This document shows, in pieces, positions 1-8,100 of a stretch of DNA of 64,000 nt (its first letter is position 1; the number at the start of each line of letters is the position of its first letter). The DNA lies in contig MGAG01000010.1 in NCBI GenBank assembly GCA_001789645.1, forward strand, positions 1 to 64,000, given 5' to 3'. Source of the DNA: Candidatus Roizmanbacteria bacterium RIFCSPLOWO2_01_FULL_37_12 (GTDB lineage Bacteria; Patescibacteriota; Microgenomatia; UBA1406; GWC2-37-13). Both the position numbers and the translations under genes were made by a program. Under the pieces are notes generated by a model that saw only the letters and a list, made by a program, of their open reading frames with translations, searched no databases and was not told the origin of the DNA.

Positions 1-239
1 TTAGTCGAACCGTTAAAAGATAGGGCGTTGCCGTATTTGCCGCTTGTAGTCCAGGCCGTTCCGTTTGTTGATCCGTTATTGTTATTACCGGATGAATCCT
101 GGGCTGTCACACCGCTATTTTCATCAAAACTATAGGAAGCCACCAATCCGTCTACTGCCGAGACTTTGGAATAGGTTGTCAGCACAAAAAGAAAGATAAA
201 CGTAACAATAAAAATTAAATATAGGCTATATTTTTTCAT
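1..239 (-). CDS. Secreted LamG/concanavalin-A-like domain protein (N-terminal part only)
   Basis: Reading the minus strand from the ATG at 239 gives an open frame to the window edge: a basic start (MKKYS), a hydrophobic signal segment, then the phrase LVASYSFDENSG followed by DSSGNNNNG and YGNALSFNGS. That run is the standard beginning of LamG/concanavalin A-like lectin domains, which bind carbohydrate in surface proteins. The 3' part lies outside the window, so length and anchoring are unknown. The gene is preceded by its own promoter and a palindrome at 241-256. It closes a minus-strand surface-polysaccharide gene set, so a role on the cell surface is likely; the ligand cannot be told. Confidence 0.75.
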   Translation of the reverse strand, partial: MKKYSLYLIFIVTFIFLFVLTTYSKVSAVDGLVASYSFDENSGVTAQDSSGNNNNGSTNGTAWTTSGKYGNALSFNGST

Positions 240-240
240 T

Positions 241-256
241 AGTGATCTAAATCACA
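241..256. promoter_or_regulatory. CRP/FNR-like palindromic operator candidate
   Basis: On the minus strand this reads TGTGATTTAGATCACT, matching the CRP-type consensus TGTGA-N6-TCACA with one mismatch. It lies immediately before the LamG start codon, downstream of the -10 box at 256-261, so it would cover the transcription start, a position typical of repression. No CRP-family gene is visible in the window. A second, perfect match occurs at 9932-9947. Confidence 0.4.
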
Positions 257-283
257 GTATAGCTTATAGCACGAAGATTTCAA
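256..283 (-). promoter_or_regulatory. Sigma-70-type promoter of the LamG gene
   Basis: Minus-strand hexamers TTGAAA (278-283) and TATACT (256-261) are separated by 16 bases. The -35 box overlaps the stop codon of the upstream aminotransferase gene, so the LamG gene can be expressed separately from the operon before it. Confidence 0.55.
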
Positions 284-1344
284 GCGGAAAATTGAGCGGT
301 ATCTTTTGTTTTTTGAATTACAAATTCGACTTCTTCTGAAGCCAATTCAGGGTGCAATGGTAGTGTAACGCAGCGCTTTCCAATATACTCCGTAACCGGC
401 AGCGAAGTTCTGTATTCTTTATAACCTTTCATTAAGTGAAGTGGCAGATAATGAATTCCGCACTGAATTCCGACCTCCTTCATACTGACCAAAAATTCAT
501 CCCTGTTCTCGACCAAAATCGGATAAAAATGATCACCTGTGTTTTTCAGGCCAAAAGCTTTATTATATTTTTCCACAACCTTCATTCTCTTTTTATTAAG
601 TACGTCAATTTTTTTCAGCTGTTCCCTGCCGATTGCCGCTTCAAGATCGGTCATATCAAAATTCCAGCCCGGCTCGACTATTTCATAGTAAAAACTAGAA
701 GCGTCATGCTGAGTCTTGCCCCCCAGATACCGGCTGAAAGTATCCTTGTCCAATCCTCCATGACACAACATGGCATAATACTTAGCCGCTTTTTCATCAT
801 TGGTTAAGATCATCCCACCTCTCACCGTCATCATGTTTTTTACGGCATAAAAAGAATAGCAGCTGGTGACTCCGGTAAAGTCCTTTTTTTCGATTCTGTG
901 GGCAGAATCATAAATAACCGGAATTGAGATATTTTCAAACCCTATGGCAAATTTACCGGAATAGTGAACAGGAATCACCAATTTGGTTTTTTTGGTTATT
1001 TTACTTTTAACATCCTTGGGATCAAGACACCAATCTGATTTTTTGACATCGGCAAATACGGGAGTCAGTCCCGCCTGAATTACAATACTCGCAGTTGCGC
1101 TCCAAGTCAAAGAAGGAACAATCACTTCATCCCCGGCTTTTAATTTAAGCTGTTTGACTGCCAGATAAAGAGCCATCGTACAGCCATTGGTAGCTACACC
1201 GTATTTGGCACCCGAATAAGCGGCAAACTCTTCTTCAAACGCTTTTGTCTCTTTACCTCTTATTAACCATCCGCTTTTTAACACTCTCTCAACCGCCTTA
1301 AGTTCTTTACTATCTATTGATGGCTTAGTTAAACTAACTTTCAT
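280..1344 (-). CDS. DegT/DnrJ/EryC1/StrS-type PLP-dependent sugar aminotransferase
   Basis: This enzyme family transfers an amino group to a keto-sugar nucleotide during synthesis of amino sugars for glycans. Visible landmarks are the substrate/PLP region ATNGCTMAL, the aspartate in YDSAH and the Schiff-base lysine in the block SFYAVKNMM followed by RGG. The ATG at 1344 is chosen because AGGA sits 7 bases upstream; an in-frame ATG at 1362 lies inside a dispersed repeat and is probably not used. About 354 residues, near the family norm. It follows the epimerase gene by about 80 bases occupied by the repeat, so the two probably make one modified sugar. The exact product is not predictable. Confidence 0.88.
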   Translation of the reverse strand: MKVSLTKPSIDSKELKAVERVLKSGWLIRGKETKAFEEEFAAYSGAKYGVATNGCTMALYLAVKQLKLKAGDEVIVPSLTWSATASIVIQAGLTPVFADVKKSDWCLDPKDVKSKITKKTKLVIPVHYSGKFAIGFENISIPVIYDSAHRIEKKDFTGVTSCYSFYAVKNMMTVRGGMILTNDEKAAKYYAMLCHGGLDKDTFSRYLGGKTQHDASSFYYEIVEPGWNFDMTDLEAAIGREQLKKIDVLNKKRMKVVEKYNKAFGLKNTGDHFYPILVENRDEFLVSMKEVGIQCGIHYLPLHLMKGYKEYRTSLPVTEYIGKRCVTLPLHPELASEEVEFVIQKTKDTAQFSA

Positions 1345-1357
1345 AATTTTTTCCTTT

Positions 1358-1413
1358 GTCATTCCCTCGAAAGAGGGAATCCAGACCGGATCCCCGCCTT
1401 CGCGGGGATGACA
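1358..1413. repeat. Dispersed palindromic repeat
   Basis: Two back-to-back inverted repeats (ATTCCCTCgaaaGAGGGAAT and ATCCCCGCcttcGCGGGGAT) bounded by GTCAT and ATGAC. Same family as the other GTCATTCC/GGAATGAC elements in this window. It fills the gap between the epimerase and aminotransferase genes. Confidence 0.8.
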
Positions 1414-1423
1414 GACGCGAAAA

Positions 1424-2434
1424 TTAAAATAACAATTTAAAAATTGTGTCGGTTATAAAATTTCTCTTTGCCTCTCCGTTATTCGTGTGTTTTTTTAGAT
1501 ACTTAACCCTGTAGTATACATCATTTTCCATATTTTTTATATTTCCCTGCTTAAATTCGTTATAAATTTCTACTACCGCATCACCGATTGAGTATTTTGC
1601 CTTGAATCCCAAATCTTTTACAATTCTGTCAAAGTTAACCTTGTAGCTTCGGTTATCTATGCTCGATTCGTTCAGAATCAACTTCACCTGAGGTACTTTA
1701 TTATGAATTATTTTTCCCAAATCAGAGATCCGGTAATTTTGCTCGTTGGAGCCAACATTATAGATTCTGTATTTATGATTTTTAGAAATTAATGCCAAGT
1801 AAATAGCCTGAGCAACATCTTTGACATGTACTACGGGTCTCCACTGGTTTCCTCCGTTAACCACAATTTTATTTTCGAAGTAACTGGTTCCGATCATTGT
1901 GTTTACTACAAGATCAAATCTGGGCCTCGGAGAATGGCCGTAAACCGTAGCAAAACGTAAAATTATCCCATCGACGTTTTTATCCAAATAACATTCTTCG
2001 GATAGCATTTTAGTCCTGGCATATAGTGTAACCGGGGCCATATTACTTTCCTCATTAAACTCCCCTTCACTGGAAAATCCATAGACAGAACATGAGGAAG
2101 CATAAACAACTCTCTTGTGGCTTCCCCGGCATAATTTGGCTATGGTTTCATTTACTTTAAAGTTAACTTGCCAGGTCAGTTTTGGCCGCAAGTCTGAGGC
2201 CGGATCATTGGAAATCGCAGCCAAGTTAACTACGGCATCTGCCGTATCAATAGCCGGTTGAAGTTTGTCGATATTTCTGACATCGGCTTTTATCGCATTT
2301 GGTCCGTATTTTTTCCAGATATTTTTTTCGTACAAGAAATTGTCAAAAACAACAACCTCCATACCTTTTTCTTTAAGATATGAAGTTAAAACTGCTCCTA
2401 TATATCCTGCTCCACCCAGTACTAAAACTTTCAT
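1424..2434 (-). CDS. NAD-dependent epimerase/dehydratase (extended SDR), NDP-sugar modifying
   Basis: An extended short-chain dehydrogenase of 336 residues. The N-terminus carries the Rossmann dinucleotide motif GGAGYIG (residues 7-13), the strand ending VVFDNF, the block NLAAISNDP, serines in YASSCSVYG near 111-119, and the catalytic YARTK (Tyr138, Lys142). The family epimerises, dehydrates or reduces nucleotide-bound sugars in the cytoplasm. It sits between two GT4 genes and an aminotransferase on the same strand, which supports a role in making an unusual sugar donor. UDP-glucose 4-epimerase is the nearest general description, but substrate cannot be read from sequence alone. Confidence 0.85.
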   Translation of the reverse strand: MKVLVLGGAGYIGAVLTSYLKEKGMEVVVFDNFLYEKNIWKKYGPNAIKADVRNIDKLQPAIDTADAVVNLAAISNDPASDLRPKLTWQVNFKVNETIAKLCRGSHKRVVYASSCSVYGFSSEGEFNEESNMAPVTLYARTKMLSEECYLDKNVDGIILRFATVYGHSPRPRFDLVVNTMIGTSYFENKIVVNGGNQWRPVVHVKDVAQAIYLALISKNHKYRIYNVGSNEQNYRISDLGKIIHNKVPQVKLILNESSIDNRSYKVNFDRIVKDLGFKAKYSIGDAVVEIYNEFKQGNIKNMENDVYYRVKYLKKHTNNGEAKRNFITDTIFKLLF

Positions 2435-2465
2435 TTATTAAGATTTATTAGCAGCGAAAATATTT

Positions 2466-2528
2466 TTTGCGAATGGCTTGGGGTCCCCTACGGGGTGAAG
2501 CCGAAGCAAAAAATCGTTTTCGCGATTT
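2466..2528. terminator. Two GC-rich hairpins, possible attenuator or terminator
   Basis: A hairpin with outer arms GGCTT/AAGCC and an inner GGGGT/ACCCC-like core (about 2477-2504) is followed by AAAATCG-TTTT-CGATTTT. They lie upstream of the epimerase gene on the minus strand, between it and structured element S1. They may also be part of a decayed dispersed repeat. Confidence 0.35.
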
Positions 2529-2546
2529 TAAATAACTTTTAATTTT

Positions 2547-2659
2547 ATTTAGATAGATTCTGTCATGATTTTTTTACCCATAAGTGCTCGAACCAGCGGC
2601 AGGCTGGAAAAATTCTGCGCGCTTATGGGGGCCCTTAAAATCATGCCACCTATCTAAAT
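2547..2659. other. Structured element S1 (multi-tier hairpin with conserved loops)
   Basis: Nested complementary arms: ATTTAGATAG (2547-2556) with CTATCTAAAT (2650-2659); CATGATTTT (2564-2572) with AAAATCATG (2637-2645); CCCATAAG (2577-2584) with CTTATGGG (2622-2629); apical CCAGC (2593-2597) with GCTGG (2603-2607). Loop sequences AGATTCTGTCA, GTGCTCGA and CTGCGCGC are identical in element S2 at 5013-5111 in the opposite orientation, whereas the stems differ but still pair. The pair brackets the two GT4 genes. It could be a structured RNA or a single-stranded DNA hairpin; no known family was recognised. Confidence 0.7.
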
Positions 2660-3787
2660 TTAATTTCTAGTTTTCTTTTTTTCTAACTCTATAACTTCAT
2701 AACAAAAATCCGCATACTGCTTGGCTATATTGTTCCAACCGTATTGCTTTGCAAACGACCTGCAATGCTTTTTCTTTTCCATTCTTAACTCTCTATCCGT
2801 TGCCATCTTTTCAATCGCCTCTGCCAGCTCTTTCGGATCTGCCGACTTTACCTTGATCGCAACCGTCTCAGGCACCCACGACATTCCCGGGACATCGGCA
2901 CAGATTACCGGTTTCTCAAGTACGGTAAACTCCAGGGGGACAAGCGGAAAATCCTCAAATCTGGAGGGATACATCCCAAACATACTATTGAGCATCAGGT
3001 CTTCCCTTTTTTTCCCGTCTACCCTGCCGACAAACTTAACAATATGTCCTATATTATAATTTTTTATCAAATTTATCAACTGCATTTCTTCAACTTTAGG
3101 GCCGTTACCGGCTATTATTATTTTAACCGATAATTTTTTAGCTGCCAATAACTTACAAGCCTCTAGTAATTTATCAAGTCCTTTTTGCACAATATCGATC
3201 CTACCGATAAAAAATCCGTAATTGCCCTCTTTTCCCTTTAAATTAAACCATTCCTCGGTAATTCCGTTGGGAATAATTCTGGCGTACACTTTGGGATTTA
3301 AGGACTGCATTTTTCTTTTTGTATTTTTGGAATAAGCCAGGAAGTATTTATAGAATTTTGCTCCCAACGCCTCAAACCAGTGAAAGGGTATTTTGTACTT
3401 TCTGGCAAACTCCTTAGCTTCAAACATCGTCGGCATTCCGATTACCGGAATTTTTGTAAATAACGGCGAAAAACAGGTTGAGATCGGAGCTGTAAAACAT
3501 TCAATAATTGCGTCTGCCTTTAATTTACGGACTGCAATCGGCAAAACAAAGAAAAATACCAGATTGTTTAACTTCATATTAGAAGATCCCAGTCCGATAT
3601 GTTGATAAAAAACTCCTTTATTAAAGCCGTCATTGGATCCGGGGAAGCGCGAACAAATGACTGTTACTTTATGCCCTAACCTAACCAAACGTGTGGCAAC
3701 CTCCTGTGTTGCACGGGCCTGGCCTCCCGCCAACAGGAAGTTATTCATGTCATCCAAATCCAGAAATACAATGTGTAATTTTTTCAT
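2660..3787 (-). CDS. GT4-family glycosyltransferase
   Basis: A 375-residue GT-B fold retaining glycosyltransferase. The N-terminal domain begins IVFLDLDDMN with the glycine-rich AGGQARATQE loop; the C-terminal donor domain begins GFFIGRIDIVQKGLD and contains IAGNGP and the region PSRFEDFPLVPLEF, where the family normally has EGFG...E. It transfers a sugar from a nucleotide donor, probably to a lipid-linked glycan at the inner membrane face. It overlaps the preceding gene by 4 bases, so the two are translationally coupled. Clear paralogue of that gene (shared IVFLD.DD start, ATPIST-like CFTAPIST block). Confidence 0.88.
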   Translation of the reverse strand: MKKLHIVFLDLDDMNNFLLAGGQARATQEVATRLVRLGHKVTVICSRFPGSNDGFNKGVFYQHIGLGSSNMKLNNLVFFFVLPIAVRKLKADAIIECFTAPISTCFSPLFTKIPVIGMPTMFEAKEFARKYKIPFHWFEALGAKFYKYFLAYSKNTKRKMQSLNPKVYARIIPNGITEEWFNLKGKEGNYGFFIGRIDIVQKGLDKLLEACKLLAAKKLSVKIIIAGNGPKVEEMQLINLIKNYNIGHIVKFVGRVDGKKREDLMLNSMFGMYPSRFEDFPLVPLEFTVLEKPVICADVPGMSWVPETVAIKVKSADPKELAEAIEKMATDRELRMEKKKHCRSFAKQYGWNNIAKQYADFCYEVIELEKKKTRN

Positions 3788-4974
3788 ATGTTGATCAAGC
3801 TTAAAAACAGCTTAAGGGCTTTTCTGCCGATAAAATTAAAATAATTATTATAGTTTTCAGCACGATTCATGTTGCTGTTATTGATGTAGTCGACATGATA
3901 AAAAAACTTTTCAAATTTTTCGGCCACATCATACCAACTGTAATTTTTGGCAAGATTCCTAGCCTCATGACTCATTTGCGAATTTAATTCCGCATTCGTT
4001 GCTTTAATCATCAGGTTTGCAAATTCATTAATATCAAATTTGCTTGCTCTCATTACCGCTTCATCGCTAATCCAGGCCAATCCGGGAATATCAAAGGCAA
4101 CCAAGGGGACTCCCGCGGCCAGAGCTTCCAAAGCAAAAATTGAAAATCCTTCGTGTCTCGACGGAATAACTGCAAATAAGGCTCGGCTAAGTAATTCTTC
4201 CTTTTGCTTCCCGAACTTTGGACCTGCGACTTTGACATACTTTTCCAGTTTCATTTTTATAACCGTTTGTTTTATTTTATTTTCATCTGGGCCGCGGCCG
4301 GCTATTACCAGCGGATAGCCGATCTTTTTTGCTACTTTTGCAAACGCTTCCAGAAGTAGATCCAAACCTTTTTGACCGATATCATATCTGCCGATGAAAA
4401 GTATATGCTTTGCCGTTTTTCTTTTTAATTGAAAATAGGCATCTTCGATTCCTTCGGGAACTATCGCGCAGGTTATATCGGGATTCAGCTTTCTCATTTT
4501 TTCTTCTAGAAAAAAGGAGAAAGGAAGGAAATATTTATACAGCCTGCAACCCAATTTTTCAATTATGGTGAACGGAAGATGATATAGCTTGCTGAACCGA
4601 TCGGCTTCAAAAGAAGTTGGCCTCGCCACAACGGGAATTTTAGTCCAAAGTGGTGAAAAAAGAGTGGAAATAGGAGCCGTAAAACATTCTAGAATTATAT
4701 CCGCTTTTAACTGACTTATATAAAATGGTACGGTTAAAATATACATCGCGTTATTGAATTTAATGTTATTGCTGCCGACTGAAATGTGTTTATATTCAAT
4801 TCCGGCCTCAATTCTATCTTTATATCCGGGATATTTTCCTGACAAGACGGTTACCGAATGACCCTTTTTAACCAATCGCTTCCCGACTTCATAGGTAGAC
4901 TTCGCCTGCCCTGCTCCCAAAAGCGGATTTCGTATATCGTCAAAATCTAGAAAAACAATCTGTAATTTTTTCAT
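3784..4974 (-). CDS. GT4-family glycosyltransferase (paralogue of its neighbour)
   Basis: A 396-residue GT-B glycosyltransferase. It has the AGQAKSTYEV loop, the shared block ECFTAPISTLFSPLWTK, the donor-domain start ILFIGRYDIGQKGLD, VIAGRGPDE and the catalytic region PSRHEGFSIFALEALA, where both glutamates of the EX7E motif are kept. That motif is intact here but altered in the neighbour, so the two may use different donors. The last four bases overlap the start of the next gene. The pair is bracketed by the inverted structured elements at 2547-2659 and 5013-5111. Confidence 0.9.
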   Translation of the reverse strand: MKKLQIVFLDFDDIRNPLLGAGQAKSTYEVGKRLVKKGHSVTVLSGKYPGYKDRIEAGIEYKHISVGSNNIKFNNAMYILTVPFYISQLKADIILECFTAPISTLFSPLWTKIPVVARPTSFEADRFSKLYHLPFTIIEKLGCRLYKYFLPFSFFLEEKMRKLNPDITCAIVPEGIEDAYFQLKRKTAKHILFIGRYDIGQKGLDLLLEAFAKVAKKIGYPLVIAGRGPDENKIKQTVIKMKLEKYVKVAGPKFGKQKEELLSRALFAVIPSRHEGFSIFALEALAAGVPLVAFDIPGLAWISDEAVMRASKFDINEFANLMIKATNAELNSQMSHEARNLAKNYSWYDVAEKFEKFFYHVDYINNSNMNRAENYNNYFNFIGRKALKLFLSLINI

Positions 4975-5012
4975 AGACTAAATAATTTCTTCTACAAATA
5001 AAATAAAAGGAA

Positions 5013-5111
5013 CAGATGGCAAAGCTGGAAGGGTCTCCCAACAGCGCGCAGATCTGGCGATATTCGCCGCCAGTCGAGCACTGGTGGGAGGGAAAGCTTT
5101 GACAGAATCTG
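5013..5111. other. Structured element S2 (inverted relative of S1)
   Basis: Arms CAGAT (5013-5017) with ATCTG (5107-5111); AAAGCT (5021-5026) with AGCTTT (5095-5100); CTCCCAACAG (5035-5044) with CTGGTGGGAG (5081-5090); apical CTGGC (5054-5058) with GCCAG (5069-5073). The internal-loop sequences GCGCGCAGA and TCGAGCA and the 3' run TGACAGAATCT equal those in S1 read on the other strand, while the stem bases differ and remain complementary. It lies between the stop of the giant glycosyltransferase gene and the start of the next GT4 gene. Confidence 0.7.
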
Positions 5112-5125
5112 GGGAAAAAAGCATA

Positions 5126-8100
5126 TTATTTAAACAACTCTAAACTTTTATCAGCACTCTTCTGCCAGTTAAATTGTTGCGCGAAGATATGTGCTCCGAT
5201 TGAAAATTTAGCTCTCAAGCTGTCATCCTTTATCAGTTTGATAATTCTTTGGCTAAAAATTTGTATATTGCCATAAGGCACTAAAAAACCGCTGTGTGGG
5301 TTGTTAACCGAATCTCGCAAACCCGGTACATTTGAAGCCACAACCGGTGTTCCGCAGGCATTGGCTTCAATTGAAGTAATTCCCCAACCCTCCATCATTG
5401 ATGGATTTACAAATACCCAGGCTTTCTGGTAAAGGCTGATTTTGTCCTCCTCGCTGACTCTGCCTAAAAAGCTGACTTTATCGAAAATGTTTAATTTATG
5501 AGCAAGTTTTATCAATCCCTCTTTTTCTTCTCCGTCGCCGGCTATTGCAAATCTCACCTCAGGAATTTTCTCCAGTACTCTTTTGGCCGAATGCAGAAAA
5601 ACATTCAGGCTTTTGTAATATTTTAGTCTGCCAACATAGAGTACCAAAGGAATCAGGCTTTTTTGCGCCGGTCTATATCTTTCCAGATCGACTCCGTTAT
5701 AAATTATAATTGGTTCAACGTCGGTTAACTGTTTTTCCATAATTTCCTTTTTTGAAGAAGGGGATACCGTAATAGTCTGGATATTTTTATAAACAAAAGG
5801 CATCAGCTTCAGCTCCAGCGCTTCAGCCAGCCAGGAAAGTGGCGGTCGCAAACTTTTTCTGAAGACTTCCTGATGAACATGGTGAATCAACAAAAATTTC
5901 TTTTCGCTAGCATAATAAGGAGTAAAAAAAGGAATCCCGTTCTCACTGTCTATAATCACATCGAATTGCCCTCTGAACCTTAAAACATAATAGAAAAAAG
6001 CCCAGATATAGACAAAATAAAATCCGCCTCTCCTGATGATCTGCACGCCATCGATTACCTCTTCTCTTTTGCAGTTTCCGTCGTTGCCGCAAAAAAGAGT
6101 AACGCTGTGTCCGGCCTTAACCCAGCGCTTTGCCAATTCCTGAATATAGACCTCAGCACCCCCGGCGAATTTATGTTTGGTATCTCTCCAGTTGAACAGT
6201 AAAATTCTTTTACCGGCGAGCTGGGTTTTGCCGGAATTCGGAAGTGGTAAAAAAAGACCCAGCAGATCGACCAAATTTCTGAAAAAAAATCTTCCGTTTC
6301 TCTGCAGAAGGTGAAGACTTATCATCACAAAAAAACTTATAATACTCGTTATTAGAATTACATTAGACACCTGTAATATATTTGCATGGAAAAATATAAT
6401 TCCCAAACACATTAATCCGGAAAACAATAAAGATGTGATCGGAAAACTATATTGGTATCTTGCCAGATGATATGAGACGATCGTATTTGTAATTACATAA
6501 AGAGCGATAGCCAAAGAATAGGATGGAATGTAAGATAGAATCGGAAAGGCTTTTGCACCGAAAATAAACGGTATAAAGTACCTGCCAAAAATACCGATCG
6601 CCAGATACATTCCCGCAGTTAAAACCGAAGCTGCAGTCAAAATTTTATAGAAGCTTTTGTTAGGATCGCGGTTTGCCCCCATATCTCGGCTGACAAATGG
6701 AATAATAAATGTGCTCAACATCGATCCGAAAAAGAAGATCATCTTCCCCACTAATGATAAAAAAGCATACTGTCCCGCCATATCAGGAGTAAAATAATGT
6801 TTGGTTAAAATAACATCAAATGTCAGGAAGGCGTTTGCCGAAAATCCGCTGACAATCGAACCGACATAGAATCTTTTGGGAAAAGTTAAATGCCTGCCAG
6901 ACCCCGCTTTAATATCCTTAACCTTTAAATAAAAAAATAATCCTGCCAGAATTGCCGATACGGATATGGAAAATGGTATAGCTATATAGGTGAGTGAAGA
7001 CAAATTAAAATTTACCAATAAAAACGCGGTGGAAAATTTAGTCAAAGCCGTAACTATGATAATTAATCCAATTAGAATAAAATAAAAACTACCGTTCAGA
7101 TACCCTTCGCTCATATTCCCCAGTGAAGCGAATATGATAGCCGGTGTAAATAATACAAGAGGCAGAATGTTGCTGATTTTAAAATAACTGGCCAAAAAAG
7201 GTGCCGAAATAAGCCATAGCAAAGAGACAAAAAAAGTTATCTTCGTAACCTTCTTAAAAGTATTATTAAAAAAATTAATTGCCGTTTCCGGTCCATATTT
7301 CGCCGAAATATAGGCCGTTCGGTGATTAATACTCGATCCTAACGGAGATGCAAATATGCCAAGCAAATACCAGAAAGTATTTATTAAAGTTATAAGTCCA
7401 AAGTCCTCAAATGAAATAGTTCTCCCTAGATAAACATTGAAAAGTAAATTCAATACGCTGCCGGTCATCATTGCCCCAACAAGAAATGTACCGGAAGAAA
7501 ACGTCTTATTGCTCCAAGACTTCAAAAAAGCAAATCTTTCAGACTTGACAAAAGTCGGAGCAAATCCCGATGGATAAGGGGCAAATCTGGTATCGACAAG
7601 TTTTGTTCCAATATTCGCGCTAGCCTGCTCGATGACTTTACTGCTCTCTAGATGAAATCCGTGAATTGTCTTTGGCCAAAAGTGAGGACGCCGAATAAGT
7701 TGAATAACAGCCTTCCAGGCAGATATACTCATCGCAACCCAGTACAAAGGAACCAAGTAGACATATTTCACCAAATCATAATGACCTCTCCTGACACAAG
7801 CAATCATGTAGTAATACATGTACAGGAAGTTTCCAAATACCAGCGAAAACGCCCCCAGGTAAAGAATCGGGCCGGGGAAGAATTGCTGGATAAACACGCC
7901 GAGTATCGGTCGGAAGGCAAAATATAAAAATGTAGTTACCCATAACAGCGGATTGACAAACATAAAAAGCACTTTTCCTCCGACTAAAAGATGGAAAATA
8001 AAAAAATGCAGTTTTGAATTATTTTTGCTGAATTCCTCGGGACTGCGCATGTGAACCAGATAGGTCTGGATATATCCCTTGATCCAGCGGGTTCTTTGTT

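Noticed and set aside
436-807. Plus-strand open frame opposite the aminotransferase
   Set aside because: No recognisable domain and fully antisense to a well-supported gene; the same applies to the other antisense frames.
2547-5111. Integron attC sites
   Set aside because: The folded form with unpaired bases is similar, but the GTTRRRY and RYYYAAC core boxes are not present in both copies and no integrase is seen.
2527-5138. Target-site duplication around the S1/S2 segment (TTTAAATAAC/TTTAAACAAC)
   Set aside because: Nine of ten bases match, but spacing to the elements differs and the sequence is simple AT-rich DNA.
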